Positions 1 to 10,449 are shown, counted from the stretch's first letter. The stretch: DNA of 64,000 bases from Streptomyces sp. SID13726 (GCF_010548375.1 NZ_JAAGLY010000010.1:241659-305658), one strand, 5' to 3'. The notes: generated by a model from the sequence alone, not told the origin. Numbers and translations: made by a program.

Positions 1-1
1 G

Positions 2-3000
2 ATGCCCGCCGTGCCGCAGGCCGAGTCGCCCGTCCCCAGCGTCCCGGTGGGCAAGGTGGTTCCCCGCAAGGTCACCAAGGGCCCCCGGACGCCCGCCGAG
101 GCACCGGCCACGGACTGGCCGAAGGCAGCCGAGACGAAGGTGACGCTCCATCAGAAAGCAGCCAGGGTAAAGGGATCGCCGCTGACCCTGGCCGCCGAGC
201 GGGACACCACGACCTACACCGTGCGCACGCTGTCGCGCGAGGCCTCGCGCAGGACGGGTGTGGACGGACCGGTCTTCACGCTGAGCCCCCGCGAGGACAC
301 CGCCCAGCGGCCATCGAAACTGCGTGCCGGACTGGACTACTCCTCGTTCGCAGGCCTGTACGGCGGCGGCTACGCCTCCCGGCTGACCCTGGTCAGTCTC
401 CCGGAGTGCGCGCTGACGACCCCGCAGAAGAAGCAGTGCCGTACGGCCACCCCGGTGAAGACCGTCAACGACACCGAACGGCAGACGCTGACCGCGAACT
501 CGGTTCCCCTGAGCGCGAGTTCGGCGACCGTGCTGGCGGCGACCGCCGCGGCGAGCAGCGACAAGGGTGACTACAAGGCCACCTCCCTGACCGCCTCGTC
601 GACCTGGAACACGGACCTGAGCAGCGGTTCGTTCGCGTGGTCGTACGCCATGCCGGTGCCTCAGGTGCCCGGCGGGCTGACCCCGCAGGTGGGGCTGTCG
701 TACTCCTCCGGCGGTGTCGACGGTCGCACCGGCGACACCAACAACCAGTCCTCCTGGGTCGGCGACGGCTTCGACCTGGCGCCGGGCTTCATCGAGCGCA
801 AGTACAAGAGCTGTGCCGACGACGACGTCACCAACGCCGACGGCAAAGAGCCGGCTGATCTGTGCTGGGCGTACGACAACGCCACGCTGTCGCTGAACGG
901 TTCGGGCGGGGAACTGGTGCCCGACGGCACCAACTCCTTCAAGCTGCAGAACGACGACGGCACGAAGGTCGACCGGATCTACGGCAGTTCCTCCGACGTG
1001 CGCTCCAACGGCGCGCGCAACGACGAGTACTGGCGGGTGACCACCCCCGACGGCACCCAGTACTACTTCGGCTACAACCGGCTGCCGGGCTGGGCGAGCG
1101 GCAACGAGACCACCGACTCGGCCTGGACGGTGCCGGTCTTCGGCGACGACTCCGGCGAGCAGTGCAACGCCTCGACCTTCGCGGCCTCCTGGTGCCAGCA
1201 GGGCTGGCGCTGGAACCTGGACTACGTCGTGGACCCGCACGGCAACGCGGTCGCGTACTACTACGACAAGGAGACCAACTCCTACGGCCGGAACCTGACC
1301 GCCGCCGACGACACGCCGTACGTACGCGGCGGCACCCTGGACCGGATCGAGTACGGGCTCAAGTCCAACGCCGTGTACTCGGCGAAGGCACTGGCCAAGG
1401 TCGACTTCACCAACAGCGAGCGGTGCCTCCCCGACAGCGCGACCACCTGTTCGTCCATCTCCACGGACGCCCAGTACTGGTACGACACTCCGTGGGACCT
1501 GAACTGCGCGGCGGGCACCGACTGCGACAACGGCCGTTTCTCCCCGGCGTTCTTCACCCGCAACCGGCTCACCTCCGTCGCCACCCAGGTGCTGGTGTCC
1601 GGTTCCTACAGCAACGTCGACGGCTGGAAGCTCGCTCACCGCTGGGGCATGGCCGACACCGACTACCAGCTGCTGCTGGACTCCGTCCAGCGCACCGGCT
1701 ACGGCACCGGTGGCACCTCGATCACCCTGCCGAAGGTCACCTTCGGCTACACACAGTTGGCCAACCGGCTCGACAAGACCGGCGACGGCTACGCCCCGTT
1801 CATCAAGTCCCGGCTGTCCGGGGTCGCCGACGAGTCCGGCGGCCAGATCGACGTCGGCTACTCGGCCTCGGAGTGCGACTTCGCCGCGCTGCCCACCCCC
1901 GAGACCAACAAGACCCGCTGTTTCCCGCAGTACATCGGCGGCAGCACCAGCGCCGACCCGGACCTTCAGTGGTTCAACAAGTACGTGGTCGCCACGGTCA
2001 CCGAGACCGACCGCACCGGAGGCTCGCCCGACCAGGTCACCAGGTACGACTACCTCGACGGAGCCGCCTGGCACTACGACGATGACGACGGGATGACCAA
2101 GGAGAAGTCCAAGACCTGGTCGCAGTGGCGCGGTTACGGCCATGTCCGGGTGCGCACCGGCGGCCAGGGCGGCGCCTCGGCGATGAAGTCGCAGGAGGAC
2201 ACGTACTTCCTGCGCGGCATGGACGGCGACCGCAAGAACTCCTCCGGCGGAACCAAGAGCGTGTCCGTCACCCTCGACTCCGGCGAGGGCGAAGCGATCA
2301 CCGACCACGAGTCGCAGTCCGGCTTCGCCTACAAGACGGTCACCTACTCCGCCCCGGACGGCAAGGTACTGGCCAAGACCGTGAACCGGCCCTGGTACCA
2401 GCAGACCGCGAAGAAGGTCCGCGACTGGGGCACCGTCACCGCCAACCTCACCGGCAACGCCTCCAGCAAGTCCTGGACCTCGCTGGACGACGGAGCGGGC
2501 AGCAAATGGCGTACCACCTCGACGGCCGACACCCACGACACCACCACCGGCCTGGTCACCCAGACCAACGACCTGGGTGACACCGGCACCGCGGCCGACG
2601 ACCGGTGCACCCGCACCACCTACGTTTCCGGCAGCGTCCCGCAGGGTGCTCCGGCTCGGGTCGAGACCGTCGCCAAGGCGTGCGACGCCACCACCAGCCG
2701 GCCGGACGACGTCGTGTCCGACGTCCGTACCGCCTACGACGGCGGGGCCTACGGGGCCGCGGCCACGAAGGGCGATGTCACCAGGACCGCGAAGCTCAAG
2801 ACCTACAGCGGCACCAGCGCGGTGTACCTGGAGAGTTCGTCCACCTACGACGGCTACGGCCGGGCGCTGATCACCACCGATCTGACCGCCGACGTCACGG
2901 CCACCTCCGCGGGCGCGGTCACCAGGGCGGTCCGCACCGACGGACGGGCCACCACCACCGCGTACAACCCGACCACGGGCTTCCCGGCCGGCAGCACGGT

Positions 3001-6000
3001 GACCACACCACCCGCCACGCCCGGGACGAGCACGACCGCGCAGACGTCGACCACCGCCTACGAGACCCTGCGAGGACTGCCGCTCACCGAGACCGACACC
3101 AACGGCAAGGCCACGAACTACGCGTACGACGCACTGGGACGCACCACCAAGGTGTGGCTGGCCGACCGCCTCACCGGCCAGACCCCCAGCTACGAGTTCG
3201 GCTACACCATCACCGACGATCAGCCGGTCGTCGTCTCCACCAAGACGATCGGGAACTCGGACACCCAGGACACCTCGTACGCCTTCTACGACGGTTTCCT
3301 GCGCCCCCGCCAGACCCAGGCCCCCGGTCCCGAGGGCGGAACCCTGCTGGCCGACACCTTCTACGACGAACGTGGCCTGGTCAGCAAGGAGTTCGCCACC
3401 TACTTCACCAAGGACACGGCACCCTCGACCACGCTCCTGAAGCCTGAGAACGCACTGAGCGTGGAAACCCAGACCCGGCACACCTACGACGGCCTGGGCC
3501 GCGAGACCGAGGTCCGGCAGATCGCCGGAAACGGCGACGGCGGCACTGTCCTGGGTATCACGAGGACGATCCACGGCGGCGACCGCACCACGGTCATCCC
3601 GCCGGTGGGCGGCACCGCCCGGACCACCGTCACCGACGCCCGCGGCAACACCAGCGAACTGCGTCTGCTGCACACCCGCGCCCCCGAGGCCGCCTACGAC
3701 ACCACCACCTACGGCTACAGCCCCCGCGGTGAACTCACCAAGGTCACCGATCCGGTCGGCAACGCCTGGACCTGGACGTACGACCTCATGGGGCGGCTCA
3801 CCGACACCACCGACCCGGACAAGGGAGCCACCCACAGCGACTACGACGACCGCTCCCAGCTGACCAGCACCAAGGACGCCCGGGACACCGTCCTCGCCTA
3901 CACCTACGACGGACTGGGCCGCAAGACCGAACTCAGAGACGGCTCGGCCACCGGCCCGCTGCGCGCCAAGTGGGTCTACGACACCGTCAGCGGAGCCAAG
4001 GGCCACCTCGCGTCCAGCACCCGCTACAGCGGGGGCCAGGAGTACACGTCGAGTGTCGTGTCGTACGACCGGCTGTACCGGCCGTTGCGTACCCAGGTGA
4101 CCATCCCGGCCAGTGAGGGCAAGCTGGAGGGCGCGTATCTGTCGGTGGCCGCCTACAACACCTCGGGAACGGTGCGGAGCGTCGGCTACCCCAAGGCGGG
4201 TGACCTGGCCGCCGGCACCGTCGCCTACACCTACGAGGACCGGACGCAGCGGCCCGTCAAGGTCAGCGGCCCCCTCAACCTGACCGCGACCACCGCCTAC
4301 AGCTACGTCGGCAAGCCGCTGCAGTACGAGATGTACGCGAACGGTGGGAAGACCACCTACGAGAACAACACGTACCAGTGGGGCACCCAGCGGCTCGCCA
4401 CCTCGACGATGGGCCGCCAGGACGTCGCGGGAACCGACCAGGAGAACACCTACTCCTACGACGAGGCGGGCAACGTCCTGTCCGTCTCGGACACCTCCCG
4501 CTCCGGCACCGACAACCAGTGCTTCACCTACGACTGGCTCGGCAGGCTGACCGAGGCCTGGGCCCAGCCGTCCAAGGTCTGCGCCACCACCCCCAGCACC
4601 GCCGTACTGGGGGGCCCGGCCCCGTACTGGGCGTCCTACTCCTACGACAAGGTGGGCAACCGGCTCACCGAGACCCAGCACGCCACCGGCGTCGGCGCCT
4701 CGGACACCGAGCGCAGCTACCACTACCCGGACCCGGGCGCGGTCCGGCCGCACACGCTCACTTCGGTGGACACCACCACCGGGACGGTGAAGTCCACCGA
4801 CAGCTTCGGCTACGACAAGGCGGGCTACACCCACACCCGACAGCTCGGCGACGGCACGTCCCAGACCCTCGACTGGGATGCCGAGGGCCATCTCGCCAAG
4901 GTCACACAGCCGGTGGAGGGCGGCAGCGACAAGGTCACCGAGTACCTGTACGACGCCGAGGGCAACCGTCTGATCGGCCGTACCCCGACGGAGACCACGC
5001 TCTACCTGGGCTCGACGGAGGTCACTCTCGCCAAGGGCGCCACCAGTGCGAAGGGCACCCGCTATTTCGACCTCGGCGGCGGCCACCAGGCGGTCCAGTC
5101 CAACAACGGAAGCATCGCCTTCAACCTGGCCGACCATCACGGCACCGCCCAGCTGTCCGTCAACGCCGACACCCAGGCACTGACCCAGCGCCGCACCCTG
5201 CCCTTCGGCGGACTGCGCGGCGCCGAGCCGAACTCCTGGGCCGGCACCAGGGGCTTCGTCGGCGGCACCGCGGACACCGCCACGGGTCTCACCCACCTCG
5301 GGGCGCGTGAGTACGACCCGGCGACCGGACGTTTCCTATCGGTCGACCCGGTCTTCACCGCGGCCGATCCGCAGCAGATGCACGGCTACAGCTACGCCGA
5401 CAACAACCCTCTGACCTATTCCGACCCGGCCGGCACGGAGATCGGCTCACGGCCCAACTCCTGCCAGTACTCCCTGGCGAACTGCAGCAAGCACACCCAG
5501 AAGGAAGTCGGCTACGACGCGAAGACCGGTACGACGGACTACCGGCGCGGGAACATCTACAAGCGCTCCCAGGCGGCGAAGAAGCACTGGGTCGCCGCGT
5601 ACACCCCGGTCACGAACGACGTCGACACGTTGTCGGACTACTTCTCCAGAAGCATGATCGGGGAATTCTCGGGCGACTTCTGGGACAACCCCGTCTACGA
5701 GAACTCGGGGGCGGGTCAGGCATGTTACGGCCGAGAAGGCTGCCGCCAGGCATACCTCTACATCCTGGGCAAGGACAAACGAGGTGAGGTCGCCGACGCC
5801 GGGGTCGCCAAGGAGATCGCGGCCACCTACTGCGTCTACAACGCGGACGAATGCAGCGAGAAGGCCGAGGAGGTCGCCCGCGGCGGCAGGATCCGGGACG
5901 CCTTCAACTCGGCGGTTCTCGGCCTTCTGACCGGCGGGGTCGGGGCGAGATCCTGCAACAGCTTCGTTCCCGGTACTCAAGTCCTGATGGCGGATGGCAC

Positions 6001-6703
6001 GACCAGACCCATCGAGGATGTCAGGACCGGCGACAAGGTCCTCGCCACCGACCCGAAGACCGGCCGCACGACTGTCAAGACAGTCACCGCTGAGATCCTC
6101 GGCAAGGGATTGAAGAAGCTGGTCAGGATCACCCTGGCCACCGAGGCCGACGGCAAGAAGCACACCTCTGTCATCACCGCGACGGATGGCCACCCGTTCT
6201 GGGTCCCGGAGATCGCGGCCTGGGTGGATGCCACGAACCTGTCCAAGGGCGAAGAACTCCGCACGCCCAGCGGGGAAGTGGTCCGCATCACCGAGGTGCG
6301 TCGCTGGACCGAGTCTGCGATCGTGCACAACCTCACCGTCGCCGACTTCCACACGTACTATGTGCTGGCAGGCGATGCGCCGGTTCTGGTTCACAATGCC
6401 ACGCCCACTCCGCCGCCCGGTGTCGTCTACCTTCGTACGGATTTGACCACCGGACTGGAGTACGTCGGCCAGGCGAAGAGTTGGAAACGCTATCTGAAGA
6501 GACAGGCCGAGCATGCCAAGAGCAATCCTGGCTCTGCGTACACTTTTGAAGTACTTGGCCGGGCAAAGCCAGGAACTGACTTGGATGTACTGGAAGAGAG
6601 CTGGATGCGCGCCGGTGGTGGAAAGTACATCCTGGAGAACAAGCGCGTTCAGATGAGTGATGCTCGCTACAGAGCAGCTGGAGGTACCGTCTCGTGCCCG
6701 TGA
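2..6703 (+). CDS. RHS/YD-repeat polymorphic toxin with Hint domain and GIY-YIG-like C-terminal toxin (5' partial)
   Basis: At least 2233 residues. No signal peptide is visible and the frame is open at the window edge, so the true start probably lies upstream. Residues about 190-290 resemble the SpvB-like entry region, and many YD repeats (GLGRxTE, YDxxGxL) fill about 780-1700. The RHS core ends with a conserved TGLTHLGAREYDPATGRF-type block and a DPxG segment near 1815. A Hint self-cleaving domain starts at SCNSFVPGT (about 1984) and ends at the usual VLVHN (about 2132). The last 100 residues carry VVY and YVGQA (GIY and YIG equivalents), an Arg/Lys-rich helix and a Glu in LEESW, fitting a GIY-YIG nuclease. 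By family analogy the RHS shell encases the toxin and Hint releases it. Codon use becomes less GC-rich at the toxin tip, as in swapped toxin cassettes. The next gene overlaps by 10 bp and looks like the immunity gene. The nuclease assignment is an inference. Confidence 0.88.
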   Translation: MPAVPQAESPVPSVPVGKVVPRKVTKGPRTPAEAPATDWPKAAETKVTLHQKAARVKGSPLTLAAERDTTTYTVRTLSREASRRTGVDGPVFTLSPREDTAQRPSKLRAGLDYSSFAGLYGGGYASRLTLVSLPECALTTPQKKQCRTATPVKTVNDTERQTLTANSVPLSASSATVLAATAAASSDKGDYKATSLTASSTWNTDLSSGSFAWSYAMPVPQVPGGLTPQVGLSYSSGGVDGRTGDTNNQSSWVGDGFDLAPGFIERKYKSCADDDVTNADGKEPADLCWAYDNATLSLNGSGGELVPDGTNSFKLQNDDGTKVDRIYGSSSDVRSNGARNDEYWRVTTPDGTQYYFGYNRLPGWASGNETTDSAWTVPVFGDDSGEQCNASTFAASWCQQGWRWNLDYVVDPHGNAVAYYYDKETNSYGRNLTAADDTPYVRGGTLDRIEYGLKSNAVYSAKALAKVDFTNSERCLPDSATTCSSISTDAQYWYDTPWDLNCAAGTDCDNGRFSPAFFTRNRLTSVATQVLVSGSYSNVDGWKLAHRWGMADTDYQLLLDSVQRTGYGTGGTSITLPKVTFGYTQLANRLDKTGDGYAPFIKSRLSGVADESGGQIDVGYSASECDFAALPTPETNKTRCFPQYIGGSTSADPDLQWFNKYVVATVTETDRTGGSPDQVTRYDYLDGAAWHYDDDDGMTKEKSKTWSQWRGYGHVRVRTGGQGGASAMKSQEDTYFLRGMDGDRKNSSGGTKSVSVTLDSGEGEAITDHESQSGFAYKTVTYSAPDGKVLAKTVNRPWYQQTAKKVRDWGTVTANLTGNASSKSWTSLDDGAGSKWRTTSTADTHDTTTGLVTQTNDLGDTGTAADDRCTRTTYVSGSVPQGAPARVETVAKACDATTSRPDDVVSDVRTAYDGGAYGAAATKGDVTRTAKLKTYSGTSAVYLESSSTYDGYGRALITTDLTADVTATSAGAVTRAVRTDGRATTTAYNPTTGFPAGSTVTTPPATPGTSTTAQTSTTAYETLRGLPLTETDTNGKATNYAYDALGRTTKVWLADRLTGQTPSYEFGYTITDDQPVVVSTKTIGNSDTQDTSYAFYDGFLRPRQTQAPGPEGGTLLADTFYDERGLVSKEFATYFTKDTAPSTTLLKPENALSVETQTRHTYDGLGRETEVRQIAGNGDGGTVLGITRTIHGGDRTTVIPPVGGTARTTVTDARGNTSELRLLHTRAPEAAYDTTTYGYSPRGELTKVTDPVGNAWTWTYDLMGRLTDTTDPDKGATHSDYDDRSQLTSTKDARDTVLAYTYDGLGRKTELRDGSATGPLRAKWVYDTVSGAKGHLASSTRYSGGQEYTSSVVSYDRLYRPLRTQVTIPASEGKLEGAYLSVAAYNTSGTVRSVGYPKAGDLAAGTVAYTYEDRTQRPVKVSGPLNLTATTAYSYVGKPLQYEMYANGGKTTYENNTYQWGTQRLATSTMGRQDVAGTDQENTYSYDEAGNVLSVSDTSRSGTDNQCFTYDWLGRLTEAWAQPSKVCATTPSTAVLGGPAPYWASYSYDKVGNRLTETQHATGVGASDTERSYHYPDPGAVRPHTLTSVDTTTGTVKSTDSFGYDKAGYTHTRQLGDGTSQTLDWDAEGHLAKVTQPVEGGSDKVTEYLYDAEGNRLIGRTPTETTLYLGSTEVTLAKGATSAKGTRYFDLGGGHQAVQSNNGSIAFNLADHHGTAQLSVNADTQALTQRRTLPFGGLRGAEPNSWAGTRGFVGGTADTATGLTHLGAREYDPATGRFLSVDPVFTAADPQQMHGYSYADNNPLTYSDPAGTEIGSRPNSCQYSLANCSKHTQKEVGYDAKTGTTDYRRGNIYKRSQAAKKHWVAAYTPVTNDVDTLSDYFSRSMIGEFSGDFWDNPVYENSGAGQACYGREGCRQAYLYILGKDKRGEVADAGVAKEIAATYCVYNADECSEKAEEVARGGRIRDAFNSAVLGLLTGGVGARSCNSFVPGTQVLMADGTTRPIEDVRTGDKVLATDPKTGRTTVKTVTAEILGKGLKKLVRITLATEADGKKHTSVITATDGHPFWVPEIAAWVDATNLSKGEELRTPSGEVVRITEVRRWTESAIVHNLTVADFHTYYVLAGDAPVLVHNATPTPPPGVVYLRTDLTTGLEYVGQAKSWKRYLKRQAEHAKSNPGSAYTFEVLGRAKPGTDLDVLEESWMRAGGGKYILENKRVQMSDARYRAAGGTVSCP

Positions 6704-7176
6704 AGTATCGACAAGGTGACGTCTTTTCCATCCCTGTAGCGGACGGGATGCCGGCCGCAGGGCGTGTTGTCCTGAAAATGCGCGGGGGAAATATCCTGGT
6801 GGCCGTGTATCCGGAGCGTTCGGAGACGGTCGACAGTGTCGACCTGGAGCGGCTTTCGGTTTCTCGGCCAGTTTTTACCGTTGAAACGATGGATCTTTTC
6901 ATCAAGAACGGTAACTGGCCGGTGCTGGGAAAGTGGGCGCCGGCCGTGGAGTCGCCCATTCCGGTGTACAAGACCCAATTCGAGCCGGGTGGCCCCTTCT
7001 ACGAGCAGCACATCGACGGGACCATCGGTGGTCAACTGACCGATGAGGAGGCCGTTCACCTCAAGAGGCAGAAGTCCTTCTCGCCGGCTCTCGTGGAGAA
7101 GGCTCTCCGGGCGCTTCAAGGTCTTGAGCCATGGCTCCCTGTCTTTGACGAGATGCGATCCGGTGAGGCTGTGTGA
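6694..7176 (+). CDS. Imm26-like immunity protein
   Basis: 160 residues, GTG start, overlapping the toxin stop by 10 bp; a second in-frame GTG at 6700 is an alternative start. The N-terminus (VKYRQGDVFSIPVADG, then GRVVLK) matches the Imm26 pattern of a KYxxGDVFxIPL opening followed by a glycine-containing strand. There is no signal peptide, so it should be cytosolic, as expected for protection against a nuclease toxin. Its position directly behind the toxin tip and the translational overlap support an immunity role. Base composition is lower in GC than the RHS core, suggesting toxin and immunity gene moved together. Family assignment is from motif memory. Confidence 0.75.
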   Translation: MPVKYRQGDVFSIPVADGMPAAGRVVLKMRGGNILVAVYPERSETVDSVDLERLSVSRPVFTVETMDLFIKNGNWPVLGKWAPAVESPIPVYKTQFEPGGPFYEQHIDGTIGGQLTDEEAVHLKRQKSFSPALVEKALRALQGLEPWLPVFDEMRSGEAV

Positions 7177-7194
7177 GGTCAGAGAATGTGGCAG

Positions 7195-9468
7195 TCATCG
7201 GTCGAGATGTTCGATCGCTGTCCTCGTCTCCGTCGCCGCTGCCAAGTCGCCCACGGCCAGGAACAGTTCGTGTGCCCGGGTGAAGTGGGTGTGCGCCTCG
7301 GTGAGTTCGCCGGAGTTCTTCAGGGCCGTCGCGAGGCCCGTGAGGGTCTGGGCGTGGAGGCGGTCGAGGTGGGCGCGGGCGAGGGGGGTGGTGACGGTTC
7401 GGTAGGTGGCGATCGCCTCCGGCCAGCGGTTCAGGGCCAGTAGGTCGTTCGCTATCTCGTGGCGGAGGAGGACCTGGACGAGCTCGTTGAGGCCGGGTAC
7501 GTCTCCGGCGTGGAGGTCGAGCAGGGCCCGGTGCAGGCTCAGCGCCTCCTCCGCGCGGCCGGACTCGCGGAGTGCCTTGCCGAGGACCCGTTGGGCGACC
7601 GCCCTGCCCGCGGTGTCGTCGATCGACTCGAAGAGCCGGGCCGCCCGGGTCGCCGCCTCCGCCGCGGCTTCCGGCTGCCGTCGGCTCATGCAGGCTCCGC
7701 TGATGTACGACCACGACCACGCCTGCTGGCCCGGGTCGCCGGTCTCGGTCGCCAACTTCAGGGCCTGGCGGGCCAGTTCCTCGGCGTGGTCGTACTCGTA
7801 GGCGCCGACCGAGTGGGCCCAGGCCAGGCAGTTGAGCTGTTCGGCCTCGGCGGTCCGGTCCCCGAGGGCCGCCGCGGACCGGGCGCCGTGCGAGAAGAGG
7901 GTGCGCCACTCGGGCCACTGGTTCCAGCGGTCGGAGAACCAGTACAGGGTGCGCGCGGTGTGCAGGATCTCCTCGTGCCGGTCCGCCGCGAACAGCACCG
8001 GCAGTGCGCCCGCCCAGTTCGCGCGCTCGGCGGTGAGCCACTCCTCGGCCTCCTCGGTGGAGCCGGGGGTGAAGGCGTCGGGTTCGCCCGGCCACGGCTG
8101 AGGAGCGCCGGGCGCCTCGAAGAGACGGCCTGCCGCGGACGCCGACCGCAACAGCCAGTCCGCCATGCGTAGTTGGACCTCCCCGACGTCGGCCCCGGCC
8201 GCCGTCCCCGGCTCCTCCGCCTCAAGGCGCTCGCGCGCGAAGAGCCGTACGAGATCGTGCAAGGCGTACCGACCCGCCGCCGTCTCCTCCAACAGGCCCC
8301 GGTCGACCAGGAGATCGAGGGAGTCCTCGGTGGTGAGCGGGTCGGCGTCCGTCAGTACCGCGGCGAGGTCCGGGCCGGTGTCGTGGCCCGGCAGCAGGGG
8401 GAGGCGGCGCAGCAACAGGCGGTGCGAGTCGGTGAGTTGGCCGTAGGAGAGGGCCAGGGCGCTGCGGACCGCCAGATCACCCGCGACCAGGCCGCTCAAG
8501 CGGCGCTCCTCGTCGGCCAGTTGGCCCACAAGGCGGGCCGGGGTCCAACTCGGGCGGCTGGAGAGGCGGTTGCCCACGATCCGCAGGGCCAGCGGGAGAT
8601 GGCCGCACAGTTCGGTCAGCCGGGTGATCGCCGCGGACTGGCCGTCGGTGCGCGGGGCGCCGAGGATGCGCTCCAGGAGCCGCGCCGACTCCCCGCCGCT
8701 GAGCCCGCCGAGCCTGATCCGCCGTACGCCTTCGAGGCCGGCCAGCGGGCGTCTGCTGGTGACCAGGACCAGGCTGCCCTCGGCGTCCGGCAGCAGCGGC
8801 CGGGTCAGGGTCTCGTCCGCCGCGTCGTCCAGGACGACCAGGGCGCGGCGGGTGGCGAGCGTGGCCCGGTACACGGCCTCGCGGGCGACCGGGTCGACCG
8901 GGATCCGGTCCGGCGGATGGCCGAGCGCGGTGAGCAGCAGGACCAGCGCCTCGGCGGCCGGCACTGGCGAGTCGCTCATGCCGTGCAGCTGGACGCAGAC
9001 ACAGCCGTCGGGGAAGGCTCCCGCGAGCCGCCGTACCGCCTCCGCCGCCAGGGTCGTCTTGCCCTGTCCGCCCGGCCCGAACAGCACCACCGCCCGGGTA
9101 CGGCTGCCGGTGGCGAGCGCCTCCAGCTCCGCCAGTTCCTGCTCCCGGCCGGTGAAGTCCGGGACGGTCCGCAGGAGATACGGCGAGGGCGGCGCCCCGT
9201 CCCGCTGCGCCCCACCCCGCTCCCGGCCGGCGTCGGCCAGCCGCTGGAGGCGCTCGCGCTGCTCTGCGTTGAGCCGGAGAGCGGCGGCGAGCGCGTCGAC
9301 CGTACGGCGCTGCGGGCCACGGCTGCGGCCACGCTCCATGTCGCCGAGCGCGCGGACACTGACCCCGGACGCCACGGACAGCTCCTCCAGGGTCAGGCGG
9401 GCGGCCCGGCGCAGGGAGCGGAGGGTGACACCGAAGGGGGTGGTGGGGCAGGGGGTTCGACTGGTCAT
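7195..9468 (-). CDS. XRE-family HTH / NB-ARC ATPase / TPR regulator
   Basis: 757 residues. Order: helix-turn-helix (about 14-66, LTLEELSVASGVSVRALGDM), NB-ARC-type NTPase with Walker A GPGGQGKTTL at 131-140 and Walker B RALVVLDDAAD, a winged-helix linker, then TPR-like repeats to the end. It resembles the AfsR-type STAND regulators without the BTAD/SARP output domain; the XRE-type head replaces it. Such proteins switch on ATP binding and TPR-sensed signals, but the target is unknown. The start ATG was chosen because it opens the HTH; the open frame further upstream has no domain and is antisense to the hydrolase gene. The nearest neighbour is the divergent hydrolase gene at 9616. Confidence 0.88.
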   Translation of the reverse strand: MTSRTPCPTTPFGVTLRSLRRAARLTLEELSVASGVSVRALGDMERGRSRGPQRRTVDALAAALRLNAEQRERLQRLADAGRERGGAQRDGAPPSPYLLRTVPDFTGREQELAELEALATGSRTRAVVLFGPGGQGKTTLAAEAVRRLAGAFPDGCVCVQLHGMSDSPVPAAEALVLLLTALGHPPDRIPVDPVAREAVYRATLATRRALVVLDDAADETLTRPLLPDAEGSLVLVTSRRPLAGLEGVRRIRLGGLSGGESARLLERILGAPRTDGQSAAITRLTELCGHLPLALRIVGNRLSSRPSWTPARLVGQLADEERRLSGLVAGDLAVRSALALSYGQLTDSHRLLLRRLPLLPGHDTGPDLAAVLTDADPLTTEDSLDLLVDRGLLEETAAGRYALHDLVRLFARERLEAEEPGTAAGADVGEVQLRMADWLLRSASAAGRLFEAPGAPQPWPGEPDAFTPGSTEEAEEWLTAERANWAGALPVLFAADRHEEILHTARTLYWFSDRWNQWPEWRTLFSHGARSAAALGDRTAEAEQLNCLAWAHSVGAYEYDHAEELARQALKLATETGDPGQQAWSWSYISGACMSRRQPEAAAEAATRAARLFESIDDTAGRAVAQRVLGKALRESGRAEEALSLHRALLDLHAGDVPGLNELVQVLLRHEIANDLLALNRWPEAIATYRTVTTPLARAHLDRLHAQTLTGLATALKNSGELTEAHTHFTRAHELFLAVGDLAAATETRTAIEHLDR

Positions 9469-9615
9469 CACGACAATGAGAACAAGCGTCGGCCGCTCGA
9501 TACTTCCGCCTGCACTTCTGCCTGGCGGCAACCGCTCCCCGCTGGTGTGCTGGAGTCTCCGACCCAAGTCCGGCCCAAGTCCGACCCAAGTCCGACCCAT
9601 GGAGGAAGAACCGAC

Positions 9616-10449
9616 ATGCCGTACATCACCGTTGGCGAAGAGAACTCCGCGCCGATCGAGCTCTACTACGAGGACCACGGCACCGGACAGCCCGTCGTCC
9701 TGATCCACGGCTACCCGCTCGACGGCCACTCCTGGGAGCGCCAGGTCCCGGCCCTGCTGGAGGCCGGCCACCGGGTCGTCACCTACGACCGGCGCGGCTT
9801 CGGCCGCTCCTCGCAGCCGACCACGGGCTACGACTACGACACCTTCGCCGCCGACCTCGACAAGGTGATCGAGGAGCTGGACCTGACCGACGCGGTCCTC
9901 GTCGGCTTCTCGATGGGTACCGGCGAGGTGGGCCGCTACCTGGGCACCTACGGCTCGGGGCGGGTCGCCAAGGCCGTCTTCCTGGCCTCGCTCGAACCCT
10001 TCCTGCTGAAGACCGACGACAACCCGACCGGCGTCGACCAGTCCGTCTTCGACGGCATCCTGGCCGCGGTCACCAAGGACCGGTACGCCTACTTCAGCGC
10101 CTTCTACCAGGACTTCTACAACCTGGACGAGACGCTGGGCAGCCGGATCAGCGAGGAGGCCCTGCGCAACAGCTGGAACGTGGCCGCCGGCTCCTCCGCG
10201 CACGCCTCCGTGGCCTGCGTGCCGACCTGGATCACCGACTTCCGGGCCGACGTCGCCAAGGTCGACGTACCGTCGCTCATCGTGCACGGCACCGGCGACC
10301 GCATCCTGCCGATCGACGCCACCGGGCGCCCCTTCCGCACGCTGCTGCCCTCCGCCGAGTACGTCGAGATCGAGGGCGCCCCGCACGGGCTGCTGTGGAC
10401 CCACGCGGAGGAGGTCAACGCGGCGCTGCTGGCGTTCCTCGCCAAGTAG
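9616..10449 (+). CDS. alpha/beta hydrolase, non-heme chloroperoxidase type
   Basis: 277 residues, ATG preceded by GGAGGAAG. It has an alpha/beta-hydrolase fold with oxyanion HGYPLDGHSW near 31-40, nucleophile Ser99 in GFSMG, Asp228 in GTGDRILPID and His257 in GAPHGLLW. The GFSMGTGEVGRY context and overall length are typical of cofactor-free haloperoxidases/esterases. No signal peptide, so cytosolic. The physiological substrate cannot be told; family members hydrolyse esters, and perhydrolysis/halogenation is a side activity. It is divergent from the XRE/NB-ARC regulator with 147 bp between, so it may be that regulator's target (inference). Confidence 0.9.
   Translation: MPYITVGEENSAPIELYYEDHGTGQPVVLIHGYPLDGHSWERQVPALLEAGHRVVTYDRRGFGRSSQPTTGYDYDTFAADLDKVIEELDLTDAVLVGFSMGTGEVGRYLGTYGSGRVAKAVFLASLEPFLLKTDDNPTGVDQSVFDGILAAVTKDRYAYFSAFYQDFYNLDETLGSRISEEALRNSWNVAAGSSAHASVACVPTWITDFRADVAKVDVPSLIVHGTGDRILPIDATGRPFRTLLPSAEYVEIEGAPHGLLWTHAEEVNAALLAFLAK

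Noticed and set aside
5447..6514. Minus-strand open frame of 355 codons inside the RHS toxin gene
   Set aside because: Shadow of the GC-rich coding frame; no recognisable domain and the plus strand has Hint and RHS motifs.
8173..9615. Plus-strand open frame leading into the chloroperoxidase gene
   Set aside because: It is antisense to the NB-ARC/TPR regulator and has no motif; the hydrolase starts at 9616 with a good ribosome-binding site.
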